The position numbers and the translations under genes are program-made. From positions 992,001 to 1,056,000 of the forward strand of contig NZ_VYSA01000002.1 of NCBI RefSeq assembly GCF_008710745.1: DNA of 64,000 nt. The letters are read 5' to 3'. The stretch's first letter is position 1; the number at the start of each line of letters is the position of its first letter. Below are positions 36,562 to 44,770 of the stretch, piece after piece. The DNA comes from Microbacterium rhizomatis. GTDB taxonomy: Bacteria; Actinomycetota; Actinomycetes; Actinomycetales; Microbacteriaceae. Below the pieces are notes generated by a model. It was not told the origin of the DNA. It searched no databases and saw only the letters and a program-made list of their open reading frames with translations.

Positions 36562-36610
36562 CCCCCCCCCCACCCCCTGCCCCCCGCCCCCGTCCCCCGC
36601 CCCTCTCACC

Positions 36611-36679
36611 GCGAGACCGGATATGCGGCACGAGACCCCGGTAGAAGCCCCCGGTCTCGTCCCGCCCATACCGTCTCGC
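36611..36679. repeat. Intergenic palindrome, family A copy 2 (degenerate)
   Basis: Arms GCGAGACCGGATATGCGGC.. (36611-36637) and ..CCCATACCGTCTCGC (36653-36679) pair at both ends but not in the middle. The outer arms match the copies at 18558 and 45461. It lies between the convergent ABC permease and Liv binding-protein genes; the preceding 48 bases are almost entirely C. Confidence 0.7.
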
Positions 36680-36721
36680 GGACGGTAGGGACGGAGGGGC
36701 GGGGACGGAGGGGCGGCGGAC

Positions 36722-36760
36722 GACGACCGCCCGCCCCCGGAGAGGGAGCGGGCGGTCGTC
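36722..36760. terminator. Strong hairpin downstream of the Liv binding-protein gene
   Basis: GACGACCGCCCGC (36722-36734) pairs perfectly with GCGGGCGGTCGTC (36748-36760) around a 13-base loop. Position 90 bases beyond the minus-strand stop suggests a terminator for the Liv operon. Confidence 0.55.
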
Positions 36761-36762
36761 TG

Positions 36763-36864
36763 TCGCGGGTCCGGAACAGGCTCACCCGAAAGGTCGTCGC
36801 GGGTCCGGAACGGGCTCACCCGAAAGGTCGTCGCGGGTCCGGAACGGGCTCACCCGAAGGTCGT
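36763..36864. repeat. 34-bp tandem repeat covering the end of the binding-protein gene
   Basis: TCGCGGGTCCGGAACRGGCT followed by CACCCGAAAGGTCG is repeated three times with a period of 34 bases (36763, 36797, 36831). The third unit contains the last codons and stop of the Liv binding protein, so the gene end has been duplicated twice into the intergenic DNA. Confidence 0.75.
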
Positions 36865-38118
36865 CGCGGGGGCGTAGCCCTTCCCGTTGAACTTCTGGAC
36901 CTGCACTGCCGACACGGCGGGCTTGCCGTCCTGCGTGGTGTCGATCGTCGATCCATCGAGCATCAGCGGGGCCTTGAAATCGCTGATGCTCTCGAGGGCC
37001 GTCATGAAGCTCTCGCGCGTCGGCTCCGTCATCTTCATGAACGCCTGTTCGAGCGTCGCCGCGGCGATCCAGCTCCACACGCAGTGCGGGAACGCCGGGA
37101 CGCCGTCCTGCTTGGTGTACTTCGCGATCGCGTCGAGGAAGGCCTTGCCGTCGTCGGTGCCGGCGAAGGTCGGGCTGGCGGCGGACTGCGAGAAGGCGAC
37201 CGAGTAGATCCCGGGGAAAGCCGAGCCGCCACCCGGCTCGAGGATCGCCGAAGGACTCGAGGTGTTCGAGGGCAGGAACCAGCTCGGCAGCCAGCCGATC
37301 TGCTGAGCCTTCTGCAGCGAGGAGATCACCAGGGGAGTGATCGACATCGCGTTGAAGAAGACGTCCGCTCCGGATGCCGCCAGCTCGGTCAGCTGCGCAT
37401 CCACCGACGTGTCGGTCGCTTCATATGTCAGCGACTTCACGACCTCGATGTTGCTCGCGCCCGCGATGGCCTCCGTGAAGCCCTCGACGTACCCCTTCCC
37501 GTAGTCGTCGTTCTGCGAGAGGATCGCGACCTTGTGCGGCGCGGTCGAGGACGCCAGGAGCTCGCCGAAGGCGGCGCCCTCCTGCTGGTAGATCGGCACG
37601 AGTCCGAGCTGCTCGGGGCTCTGCGTGCGATCGCTGAAGAGGGGGTCGCCGGTCATGACCAGCACCTGCGGGACGCCCTCGGCGATCGCCGCCTCGCGCC
37701 ACGCGCGATTGGTCGGGGTGCCCAGGCCCACGCCTGCGGCGAAGACACCGTCCGAGACCATCTGCTGGAAGTTCGCGAGAGCCTTCTGCGGGTCGTAGGC
37801 GTCGTCGTAGGCCTTGATCTCGACCTTGCGCGTCTTGCCGTCGCCGAAGGTGATGCCGCCGGCGTCGTTCTTCGCGTCGAAGTACGCGGTCGCGCCGTCG
37901 ACCGTGCAGTTGCCCGGGCCCGCCGTCGCGCCGGTCAGCGGACTCGTGATGCCGAATGTGAGGGTCGTGTCGGTGATGCCGGGACTCGCCGCCGCTCCGC
38001 TGCCGGATGCGCCCCCTCCGCTGTCTCCCCCGCGGGAACACCCCGCGAGGGTGAGCGCGATGATGGATGCCACGGCGACGGCGCCGACCAGCCCTCCTGC
38101 TCTCTTTCGCATGTTCAT
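36850..38118 (-). CDS. Liv-type ABC transporter substrate-binding lipoprotein
   Basis: A 422-residue type I periplasmic-binding-fold protein with a signal peptide and lipobox LTLAGC (C27). ITDTTLTFGITSPLTGATAGPG is the usual start of the branched-chain amino-acid/aromatic-acid binding family. It is the last gene of a five-gene Liv-type importer. Its place between aromatic catabolic operons suggests an aromatic or methoxyaromatic acid as ligand rather than leucine; this is inference. It overlaps the LivM-type gene by four bases (ATGA). Confidence 0.88.
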   Translation of the reverse strand: MNMRKRAGGLVGAVAVASIIALTLAGCSRGGDSGGGASGSGAAASPGITDTTLTFGITSPLTGATAGPGNCTVDGATAYFDAKNDAGGITFGDGKTRKVEIKAYDDAYDPQKALANFQQMVSDGVFAAGVGLGTPTNRAWREAAIAEGVPQVLVMTGDPLFSDRTQSPEQLGLVPIYQQEGAAFGELLASSTAPHKVAILSQNDDYGKGYVEGFTEAIAGASNIEVVKSLTYEATDTSVDAQLTELAASGADVFFNAMSITPLVISSLQKAQQIGWLPSWFLPSNTSSPSAILEPGGGSAFPGIYSVAFSQSAASPTFAGTDDGKAFLDAIAKYTKQDGVPAFPHCVWSWIAAATLEQAFMKMTEPTRESFMTALESISDFKAPLMLDGSTIDTTQDGKPAVSAVQVQKFNGKGYAPATTFG

Positions 38119-39224
38119 GCCTGACCTTGCCTCTCTGTGTGTTCGGGTCCCTCCGGCGTCGAGCCCTGCCCCGGGCTCGCCTCCGAAGCGGTCTGTGGGG
38201 TGTTCGGGCCCGCACCGCGCGGCCCTCTGCGTCGCGCCAGGCTGCGGATTCGGCGGGGCAGGCTGACCAGTCCGCCGGGGAGCACGAAGAGGACGACGAG
38301 GAGGATCACGCCCTGGATGATCGTCGTGAGATTGGGATCGATCGCGGCCGTGGCCTGCGGGACGAAGACGTAGTACGCGCCGCCGATCAGCGAGCCGATC
38401 ATGCTCCCTGCGCCGCCGATCACCATCGCCGCCAGCAGGCTGATCGAATGCCCGAAGCTGAGGGTCTCGGGCGACGTGTACTGCACGGCGACCATATAGA
38501 GGAAGCCGCTAACTCCGCCGAACAGCGACGCGACGGTGAAGGTGAGCACTTTGTAGCGATAGGGCGAGATCCCCATCGACGATGCGACCGACTCGTTCGC
38601 CTTGACGATCGCGAGCGCGCGGCCGAACTTGCCGCGGACGAAGTTGCGTGCGAGCAGGAACGACACCCCGGCGATGAGGAGCACGATGTAGAACTGCCAC
38701 TGGTCGTCGTAGAGCCCGGTCCATTCCGGCGCGTCCGAGAACCGCGCCGAGACACCTTGCGAGCCCCCGGTCAGGTCGGAGAGTCGTTTGGCGAGCGGCA
38801 CACCGACGATCGGCAGCGCGATCGTCACCATCGCGATGGCCAGACCGCCCAGGCGGGCGGCCGCCAGGGCGACGGCCAGGCCCACCGCTGCCGGGATGAG
38901 GCAGGCGGCCGCGAAGGTGAGGACGATGTTCCAGTCGTTCATCACGCCGTAGGCGGTCACGTAGGCACCCAGACCCAGGAAGAAGATCTGGCCGAGGTTC
39001 ACCTGGCCGCCGTACCCCATGACGATGTTCAAGCCCAGGACTGCGACCGCATACACCCCGATGCGGATGAGGGTCTGGTTGGCGAACTGCGGCAGCACGA
39101 GCGGTGCGACGATCAACAGCACGATCACGAGCGCGATGAGCGCCCCGCGCACCCACGGCCGCCGGAGGAATCCGGATGCCCCGGGCCCTGGCATCCTCGT
39201 CTGCACCTCTGCCGTGGCGGCCAT
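38115..39224 (-). CDS. Liv-type ABC transporter permease (LivM-like)
   Basis: A 369-residue permease with about eight to ten helices and the family motif LGLNIVMGYGGQVNLGQIFFLGLGAY near residue 62. The C-terminal 45 residues are a hydrophilic, proline-rich tail (RRRGPRGAGPNTPQTASEAS). Its ATG overlaps the LivH-type stop by one base (TGATG). Confidence 0.9.
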   Translation of the reverse strand: MAATAEVQTRMPGPGASGFLRRPWVRGALIALVIVLLIVAPLVLPQFANQTLIRIGVYAVAVLGLNIVMGYGGQVNLGQIFFLGLGAYVTAYGVMNDWNIVLTFAAACLIPAAVGLAVALAAARLGGLAIAMVTIALPIVGVPLAKRLSDLTGGSQGVSARFSDAPEWTGLYDDQWQFYIVLLIAGVSFLLARNFVRGKFGRALAIVKANESVASSMGISPYRYKVLTFTVASLFGGVSGFLYMVAVQYTSPETLSFGHSISLLAAMVIGGAGSMIGSLIGGAYYVFVPQATAAIDPNLTTIIQGVILLVVLFVLPGGLVSLPRRIRSLARRRGPRGAGPNTPQTASEASPGQGSTPEGPEHTERQGQA

Positions 39225-40105
39225 CAGACGCGCACCACGACTTTGCGGCCGAACAGGCCCTGCGGACGGAGGATCAGCACGACGAAGACGAGCACGAACG
39301 GCACGGCGATCTTGAGGTCGAAGCCGATGAACGGCACGTACACGGCCGCAAGGTTCTCCAGCACCCCGATGAGCCACGCCGCCACGACCGCTCCGATCGG
39401 ACTCGTGAGTCCTCCGATGATGACGGCGGCGAGGGCGTAGACCAGGGCAGTGTCGAGCATGCCCGGGGTGAGGGTCAGTTGAGGTGCGACGAGCGAGCCT
39501 GCCACGGCCCCCAGCGAGGCGGCGAGCCCCCAGCCGACCATGAGCAGCCGCCCGACGGGCAGGCCGGACAGCGCAGCCGACTCGGGGTTGATCGCGACGG
39601 CGCGCAGCGCCAGCCCCAGCTTCGTGCGCATGAACAGCAGCTGCAGCACGATCATGATGAGGATGATCGCGAGGATCGTGCCGAGCGAGCGGATGCTGAT
39701 GACCGCGCCGAAGACGTCGATGCTGTCGAGCGGGAAGAGCGACGGGAACTGACGGTTGTTGTAGCCCCAGATCCACGCGCAGATACCCGTGACCAGGGTG
39801 AGGATGCCGATCGTGACGACGACCGCCGTGTCGGGGTCGCCCCGCTCGAAGCGACGGACGAGGAACCGCTCGACGATCGCGCCGATGAAGAACGACACGA
39901 CGACGGCGATGAGGATGGCGACCAGCACGGGGAGGCCGATCTGCGTGAACGCGTACGCGATGTAGGCCGACAGCACCGCCATCCCGCCCTGCGCGAAGTT
40001 GATGAGTCCGGTCGCCTGGTTGACCAGGACGATCGCCAGTGCGAGCGCTCCGTAGATCGATCCCGTCGACAGTCCGTCGATGACCAGCTGGATGAAGGTG
40101 CCCAC
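39224..40105 (-). CDS. Liv-type ABC transporter permease (LivH-like)
   Basis: A 293-residue permease beginning FIQLVIDGLSTGSIYGALALAIVLVNQATGLINFAQGGMA, the standard LivH N-terminus, with about eight helices. It pairs with the LivM-like protein as the membrane channel of the importer. Confidence 0.92.
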   Translation of the reverse strand: MGTFIQLVIDGLSTGSIYGALALAIVLVNQATGLINFAQGGMAVLSAYIAYAFTQIGLPVLVAILIAVVVSFFIGAIVERFLVRRFERGDPDTAVVVTIGILTLVTGICAWIWGYNNRQFPSLFPLDSIDVFGAVISIRSLGTILAIILIMIVLQLLFMRTKLGLALRAVAINPESAALSGLPVGRLLMVGWGLAASLGAVAGSLVAPQLTLTPGMLDTALVYALAAVIIGGLTSPIGAVVAAWLIGVLENLAAVYVPFIGFDLKIAVPFVLVFVVLILRPQGLFGRKVVVRV

Positions 40106-40106
40106 G

Positions 40107-40817
40107 TCAGCCCCCCAGGTAGGCGCGGCGGATCTCGTCCATGCCCTTGAGCTCCGCCGACGTTCCGGTCAAAGCGTTGCGACCGGTCTCGAGCACCGTC
40201 GCGGTGTCGACGAGGGTGAAGGCGAGATTGGCGTTCTGCTCCACGATGAGCATCGCGATGCCCGACTCCTTTCGAAGGCGTCCGATCGCCTCGTAGACGT
40301 TCTTGGCTGTTCCGGGGGCGAGCCCGAGGGATGCCTCGTCCAGCAGCAGAAGGCGGGGCCTGGCCATGAACGCCCTGCCGACGGCGAGCATCTGCTGCTC
40401 GCCGCCGGAGAGCGCGGCGGCGCTGGACCCGATGCGGTCCTGCAGCTGCGGGAACAGGTCGAGGCAGTAGTCGATGTCGGCGGCGATCGCCTTGCGGTCC
40501 TTGCGCAGGTAGGCGCCGACCCGGAGGTTCTCGCGCACGGTGAGCTGCGTGAGCGTTCCCCGGCCCTCCGGCACGTGCGCGATGCCGAGCGCGGCGACGC
40601 GATCCGGGCCCAGTCCGCGCAGCTCGCGTCCGTCGAACGCGATCCGCCCCGCGGTGCGGACCGTGCCGCTGATCGCGCGGAGGGTGGTGGTCTTGCCCGC
40701 GCCGTTCGCTCCGAGGATGCCGACCGCTCCGCCTTCGGGCACGGCCAGCGAGACGCTCTCGAGCACCTGGACCGGTCCGTACGACGCGCTGACGTCGACG
40801 AGCTCAAGCAGCGTCAT
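40107..40817 (-). CDS. Liv-type ABC transporter ATPase (LivF-like)
   Basis: A 236-residue ATPase: Walker A GANGAGKTT, signature LSGGEQQM, Walker B RLLLLDEASLGLAP, and IVEQNANLAF with the switch region typical of LivF. It overlaps the LivG-like gene by 14 bases and precedes LivH by one base. Confidence 0.93.
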   Translation of the reverse strand: MTLLELVDVSASYGPVQVLESVSLAVPEGGAVGILGANGAGKTTTLRAISGTVRTAGRIAFDGRELRGLGPDRVAALGIAHVPEGRGTLTQLTVRENLRVGAYLRKDRKAIAADIDYCLDLFPQLQDRIGSSAAALSGGEQQMLAVGRAFMARPRLLLLDEASLGLAPGTAKNVYEAIGRLRKESGIAMLIVEQNANLAFTLVDTATVLETGRNALTGTSAELKGMDEIRRAYLGG

Positions 40818-41586
40818 CGGCCGCGTCCTTTCCGAGGTACGCCTCGATCACCCGCGGATCCGACTGGGCTTCTGCGGCGCTGCCCTCCATGAGCTTCCTG
40901 CCGTGGTCGAGAACCACCACGCGATCGGTGAGGGCGGAGATCAGACCCATGTGGTGCTCCACGATCACGACGGTGATGTCGTCGTCGTCGCGCAGGCGCC
41001 TGACCGTGGCGATGAACTGCTCGACCTCGCCGTGCGAGAGCCCGGCGGCCGGTTCATCCAGCAGGAGGAGCGACGGGTTCATGATCAGCGCCCGGCACAG
41101 CTCGACACCCTTGTGCAGTCCGTGGCTGAGCTCGCCCGCCGGGAGATCCTGTGCCCAGCCCAGGTTCTGGCGCTCCAGCAGGCCTTCGGCACGGGCGCGC
41201 AGGTCCCGCTCGGACCTGCTCGTGAAAGGCAGTCTCACGGCCCACGACATCGGTCCGCCCGGAAGCTCCGAGTGGCCGCCGAGCATCACGTTCTCGAGCA
41301 CCGAGGCATCCAGCTGCAGGGCCGGATGCTGGAACGTCCGCGCCAGGCCGTGCCTGGCGAGTTTCGCGGGCGCGAGCCCGAGCACCTCGTCGCCGTCGAT
41401 CGTGATCGAGCCCGAGCTCGGCCGATAGTGCCCGCTGATGCAGTTGAAGAGCGACGTCTTGCCTGCGCCGTTCGGCCCGACCAGTCCGAAGATCGACCCG
41501 GGCTCGACCTCGAAGCTCACGTCCTCGAGCACTCTGATGCCCCCGAAGCGCAGTGACACATCGCTGAGTCGAAGCCCTGCCGCCAT
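40804..41586 (-). CDS. Liv-type ABC transporter ATPase (LivG-like)
   Basis: A 260-residue ATPase: Walker A GPNGAGKTS, the LivG insertion GLARTFQHPALQLDASVLENVMLG, signature LSHGLHKG and Walker B SLLLLDEPAAGLSH. The signature glycine pair LSGG is changed to LSHG, which is common in LivG proteins. GGAGAGG precedes the ATG. First gene of the importer operon; its upstream region carries a GntR-type site at 41686. Confidence 0.92.
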   Translation of the reverse strand: MAAGLRLSDVSLRFGGIRVLEDVSFEVEPGSIFGLVGPNGAGKTSLFNCISGHYRPSSGSITIDGDEVLGLAPAKLARHGLARTFQHPALQLDASVLENVMLGGHSELPGGPMSWAVRLPFTSRSERDLRARAEGLLERQNLGWAQDLPAGELSHGLHKGVELCRALIMNPSLLLLDEPAAGLSHGEVEQFIATVRRLRDDDDITVVIVEHHMGLISALTDRVVVLDHGRKLMEGSAAEAQSDPRVIEAYLGKDAADDAA

Positions 41587-41685
41587 GCGTGACCTCTCCT
41601 GCTCGCATCGTTGCTCACGTCGTCGCTCGGGAAAAGCTGCGGCCCGTGGACCGCGGTGTGTTCGACGCTAGGGATGTGCGACGAG

Positions 41686-41697
41686 ATTGTCAACGAT
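41686..41697. promoter_or_regulatory. GntR-type operator upstream of the Liv operon
   Basis: ATTGTCAACGAT differs at one position from the complement of the palindrome at 44716-44729 (ATTGTCAACAAT) in front of the GntR gene. It lies 100 bases before the LivG-like start, suggesting that one GntR protein controls both the importer and its own divergent neighbour. Confidence 0.5.
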
Positions 41698-41802
41698 TTT
41701 GGAACGAGTTTGAGGATCGGTGACCGGTTCGTGATCTCGCGCCCCGCGCGCCCCACGGGAGCCCACACGCTACGCGGTGGGACGACGCGCACACACCGGC
41801 GG

Positions 41803-41817
41803 TTCCGTTCAATGGAA
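41803..41817. promoter_or_regulatory. IclR-type operator before the 41871 regulator
   Basis: TTCCGTT-C-AATGGAA, a 15-base palindrome with one mismatch, almost the same as the site at 48014 in front of an O-demethylase gene. It lies 54 bases upstream of the IclR gene, next to a possible -10 box TATGCT at 41827. Autoregulation and shared control of the distant gene are likely. Confidence 0.6.
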
Positions 41818-41870
41818 ATCGGCCGTATGCTTGCGGCCGCATCGCACGGTGCGAGCACGGAGGGGGAGCG

Positions 41871-42782
41871 GTGGCGCGAGCATCCCAAGGCCAGTCGGTC
41901 CTCAGCAAGCACCTGCGCATCCTCGCCGCGTTCGAGGCGGCCGTCCCCTTCCTGTCGCTGTCCGAGATCGCGGCTCGAGCGGGTCTGGCCCCCTCCTCGA
42001 CGCACCGACTCGTCGCCGAGCTCGAGGCGGAGGGACTCCTGGAGCGTCTCCCCGACCGCACCTACCGGCTCGGCGTCCGACTGTGGGAGCTCGCCTGCCG
42101 CACGCCGGGGGCGCTCGGTCTGCGCGAACTCGCGCGTCCCCACCTGCACGCCGTGCACGCCCGGGTGCGCCAGCACGTGCAGCTCGGCGTCCTGAGCGGC
42201 ACCGAGGTCGTCTTCCTCGACCGGCTCTCGGTCAAGGACGCGGTGGTGAACGCCACGCTGATCGGCGGACGCATCCCGCTGCACGCGTCATCGAGCGGCC
42301 TGGTCCTGCTCGCGTACGCGGGGCAGGAACTCGTGGATGAGGTGCTCTCGCACCCGCTGCGGCGGTACACCCCGCACACGATCGCGTCCGAACGGCAGCT
42401 GCGGGCCGCGCTGCGGCGCGTGCGCGCAGACGGGTGGGCCGTGAGCGACGGTCATATCCACGAAGACTCCCGCGGGATCGCGGTGCCGGTGTACGGCGCC
42501 CACCGCGACGTGATCGCCGCGATCAGCGTCGTGGTCGCCAACGACGACACGCCTCCCCTGCCCCACATCGAGCTGCTGACCCGTGCGGCCCGCGCGATCT
42601 CGGCCGACCTGCGAGGGGCGTATCTGCCGACGGGGCATCCCGCGGCAACGCCGGGGGGCCGGTTCCGTCCGCTCGTCACCTCCTCGGTGCGGTCGATGGA
42701 GTACCTCGAGTCGCTCTCTCCGACCGCCGCGGGTGACGGCGCGGCGCACAATGCGCCGGTGTCGGCGCCTCCCGTAGGCTGA
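41871..42782 (+). CDS. IclR family transcriptional regulator of the methoxyaromatic cluster
   Basis: A 303-residue regulator, about 45 residues longer than usual at the C-terminus. SKHLRILAAFEAAVPFLSLSEIAARAGLAPSSTHR is the winged helix; GGRIPLHASSSGLVLLAYAGQ is the ligand-pocket segment. Because its own promoter and the O-demethylase gene at 48088 share the TTCCGTTnAAYGGAA palindrome, it is the best candidate regulator of that gene. It ends overlapping the -10 box of the next gene. Confidence 0.86.
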   Translation: MARASQGQSVLSKHLRILAAFEAAVPFLSLSEIAARAGLAPSSTHRLVAELEAEGLLERLPDRTYRLGVRLWELACRTPGALGLRELARPHLHAVHARVRQHVQLGVLSGTEVVFLDRLSVKDAVVNATLIGGRIPLHASSSGLVLLAYAGQELVDEVLSHPLRRYTPHTIASERQLRAALRRVRADGWAVSDGHIHEDSRGIAVPVYGAHRDVIAAISVVVANDDTPPLPHIELLTRAARAISADLRGAYLPTGHPAATPGGRFRPLVTSSVRSMEYLESLSPTAAGDGAAHNAPVSAPPVG

Positions 42783-42786
42783 CGGC

Positions 42787-43899
42787 ATGTCTGTGAACCC
42801 CCCTTTCCGCGCCGACATCGTCGGCAGCTTCCTCCGTCCCGACTCGGTCAAGGCAGCCCGAGCACAGCGCGCCGCAGGTGAGATCGACGACGCAGCCCTC
42901 CGCGCTGTGGAGGACGAGGCCATCACCGCCCTCGTCGCCCGTGAGGCCGAGGCGGGCCTGCAGCTCGCGACGGACGGCGAGTTCCGCCGTTCGTGGTGGC
43001 ATTTCGACTTCTTCGGGATGCTCGACGGCGTGAACGTCGTCGAGCTCGACCACGGCATCCAGTTCCAGGGTGTGCAGACGCGCCCGCTCGGTCTGCACAT
43101 CGACGGACCGGTCGGCTTTCCGGCTGACCACCCGATGCTCGACCACTTCCGCTTCCTGAAGCCCGTCGCCGAGGCCGCGGGCGTGGTCCCGAAGTTCAGC
43201 ATCCCGGCCCCCACGGTGCTCGACTTCCGGCTCGAGCGCGACGCGCTCGAGGGGTCGCAGTACGGCGGTCACGACGACATCTTCGACGACTTGGCCGCGA
43301 CCTATCGTGCTGCGGTGCAGGCCTTCTACGACGCGGGATGCCGCTACCTCCAGTTCGACGACACGGCATGGGCCTACCTCTGTTCGGCCGACGAGCTCGC
43401 GAAGGCGGCCGAGCGCGGCATCCGGACCGATCATCTTGCGGAGCGCTACGCCGCGCTCATCAATGCGTCGCTGCGCGACAAGCCCGCCGACATGGTGATC
43501 ACGACGCACGTCTGCCGCGGCAACTTCCGCTCCACCTGGATCTCTTCGGGAGGCTACGAGCCCGTCGCCGAGCAGCTGCTGGGCGAGACGACGTTCGACG
43601 GCTACTTCCTCGAGTACGACAGCGAGCGCGCCGGCGGTTTCGAGCCGCTGCGGTTCCTGCCCAAGGGCGACAAGGTCGTGGAGCTCGGGCTCGTCACGAC
43701 CAAGTCCGGAACGCTCGAAGACCCCAACGAGCTCAAGCGCCGGATCGATGAGGCGGCCGCGATCGCCCCGCTCGACCAGCTCGCGCTGAGCCCGCAGTGC
43801 GGTTTCGCCTCGACCGAAGAGGGCAACGTCCTGACCGAGGCCGAGCAGTGGGCCAAGATCGAGGCCACGGTCGCCATCGCCGCCGGCGTCTGGGGCTGA
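42787..43899 (+). CDS. MetE C-terminal-domain-like methyltransferase (YxjG type)
   Basis: A 370-residue cobalamin-independent methionine synthase homologue containing only the catalytic barrel: ADIVGSFLRP at the start, DGEFRRSWWHFDFFG, YLQFDDTAWAYLC, THVCRGNF with the zinc-type His/Cys, and LSPQCGFAS with the second cysteine. Such proteins move methyl groups to a thiol. In this cluster it may take methyl from 5-methyl-tetrahydrofolate made by the O-demethylases and so renew the cofactor; this is inference. TAGGCT sits six bases before the ATG. Its stop directly abuts that of the convergent dehydrogenase. Confidence 0.8.
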   Translation: MSVNPPFRADIVGSFLRPDSVKAARAQRAAGEIDDAALRAVEDEAITALVAREAEAGLQLATDGEFRRSWWHFDFFGMLDGVNVVELDHGIQFQGVQTRPLGLHIDGPVGFPADHPMLDHFRFLKPVAEAAGVVPKFSIPAPTVLDFRLERDALEGSQYGGHDDIFDDLAATYRAAVQAFYDAGCRYLQFDDTAWAYLCSADELAKAAERGIRTDHLAERYAALINASLRDKPADMVITTHVCRGNFRSTWISSGGYEPVAEQLLGETTFDGYFLEYDSERAGGFEPLRFLPKGDKVVELGLVTTKSGTLEDPNELKRRIDEAAAIAPLDQLALSPQCGFASTEEGNVLTEAEQWAKIEATVAIAAGVWG

Positions 43900-44682
43900 T
43901 CACCCCGCGGCGTGACCCGACCGCTCCGCGAGCACGCGCATCCACTCGATCGTCCCGTCGGTGACGGAATGGCGAGCGCCGAGCGCGACAAGCATCGTGC
44001 GCACTTCGCGCATCTCCGTCTCGCGCCGCACCGCATGCTTGGCCGTGCCCTCCAGCAGGTGCCGCACGACCTCGTCGCCGCCGGTCCCGAGCTCGGCGGC
44101 GATCTGGTCGAGGACCCACTGCCGCGCGCCGACGGCATCCGCCGCTTCTGCGCTCTCGTAGACGACGGCGGCCAGACCCTTCATGAACACGCTCCTCAGC
44201 AGCTTGAGCTGAGCGGCCGCGCCCGCCTCGCCGTCGACGACCGTTGCGCCGATCCCGACCTCGTTCAAGAGCAGGGTGAGCCGGTGCGCGCCGGTGCCGC
44301 TCAGGAGCAGGGGCGTGTCGATCCGAGCGCGCGGCACGGGGGCGAGGATCGCGACGTCCACGAAGGGGATGCCGCGCTCGGCCGCCTCGGCAGCGAGCCG
44401 CCGCTTGGCCTCCGGCGAGTTCGTGTTCATGTCGGCGAAGACACCTCCCGCGGGCATCGCCGGGGCCGCCTCCGCGAAGACGGATGCTGCGGCATCCGCT
44501 CCGACCAGGCTGAGCACGAGCGCGGCTCCGCGTACGGCGGCAGCGATGTCCGGGCGGACGACGACGCCCTCCGGCCCGGCATCCACGCGGGGATCGGTGC
44601 CGGTCACCGTCGCACCTCGCGCCGCCAGATCGGCGGCGTAGATGCTTCCCGCTTCACCCAGACCCACGACAGCGATATGCAC
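43900..44682 (-). CDS. NAD(P)-binding 6-phosphogluconate-dehydrogenase-like protein
   Basis: A 260-residue protein starting HIAVVGLGEAGSIYAADLAARG, a Rossmann motif. It has the beta-hydroxyacid dehydrogenase layout and a C-terminal helical domain containing LKLLRSVFMKGLAAVVYE, where the K of the catalytic helix is seen. It is short for the family, and the middle LAPVPRARIDTPLLLSG replaces the usual GxxGA segment, so the substrate is unclear. It is divergent from the GntR gene across the shared operator at 44716. Confidence 0.75.
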   Translation of the reverse strand: MHIAVVGLGEAGSIYAADLAARGATVTGTDPRVDAGPEGVVVRPDIAAAVRGAALVLSLVGADAAASVFAEAAPAMPAGGVFADMNTNSPEAKRRLAAEAAERGIPFVDVAILAPVPRARIDTPLLLSGTGAHRLTLLLNEVGIGATVVDGEAGAAAQLKLLRSVFMKGLAAVVYESAEAADAVGARQWVLDQIAAELGTGGDEVVRHLLEGTAKHAVRRETEMREVRTMLVALGARHSVTDGTIEWMRVLAERSGHAAG

Positions 44683-44715
44683 AGCGGAACCTCCCGTACG
44701 AGGCGTCCGCCTCTA

Positions 44716-44729
44716 TATTGTTGACAATA
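44716..44729. promoter_or_regulatory. GntR operator between divergent genes
   Basis: TATTGT-TG-ACAATA is a perfect 6-bp-arm palindrome, the typical FadR/GntR shape. It lies 42 bases upstream of the GntR ATG and 34 bases upstream of the dehydrogenase start, and contains TTGACA (44721-44726). A near-copy lies at 41686. Confidence 0.65.
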
Positions 44730-44770
44730 GTGGTGGGAGATCCGCGCGACGGCGCGGACGAGGAGGTCCG

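Noticed and set aside
36763..36864. Possible CRISPR array or iteron origin
   Set aside because: Units are contiguous, only three in number and derived from the adjacent gene end; no replication gene is near.
38067..40150. Long plus-strand frames opposite the Liv permease genes
   Set aside because: The translations are Arg/His/Asp-rich low-complexity products of transmembrane codons read on the other strand; the permeases are certain.
42730..42790. Cobalamin or SAM riboswitch before the MetE-like gene
   Set aside because: The -10 box lies six bases before the ATG, so there is no leader RNA, and the upstream sequence is the coding end of the IclR gene.
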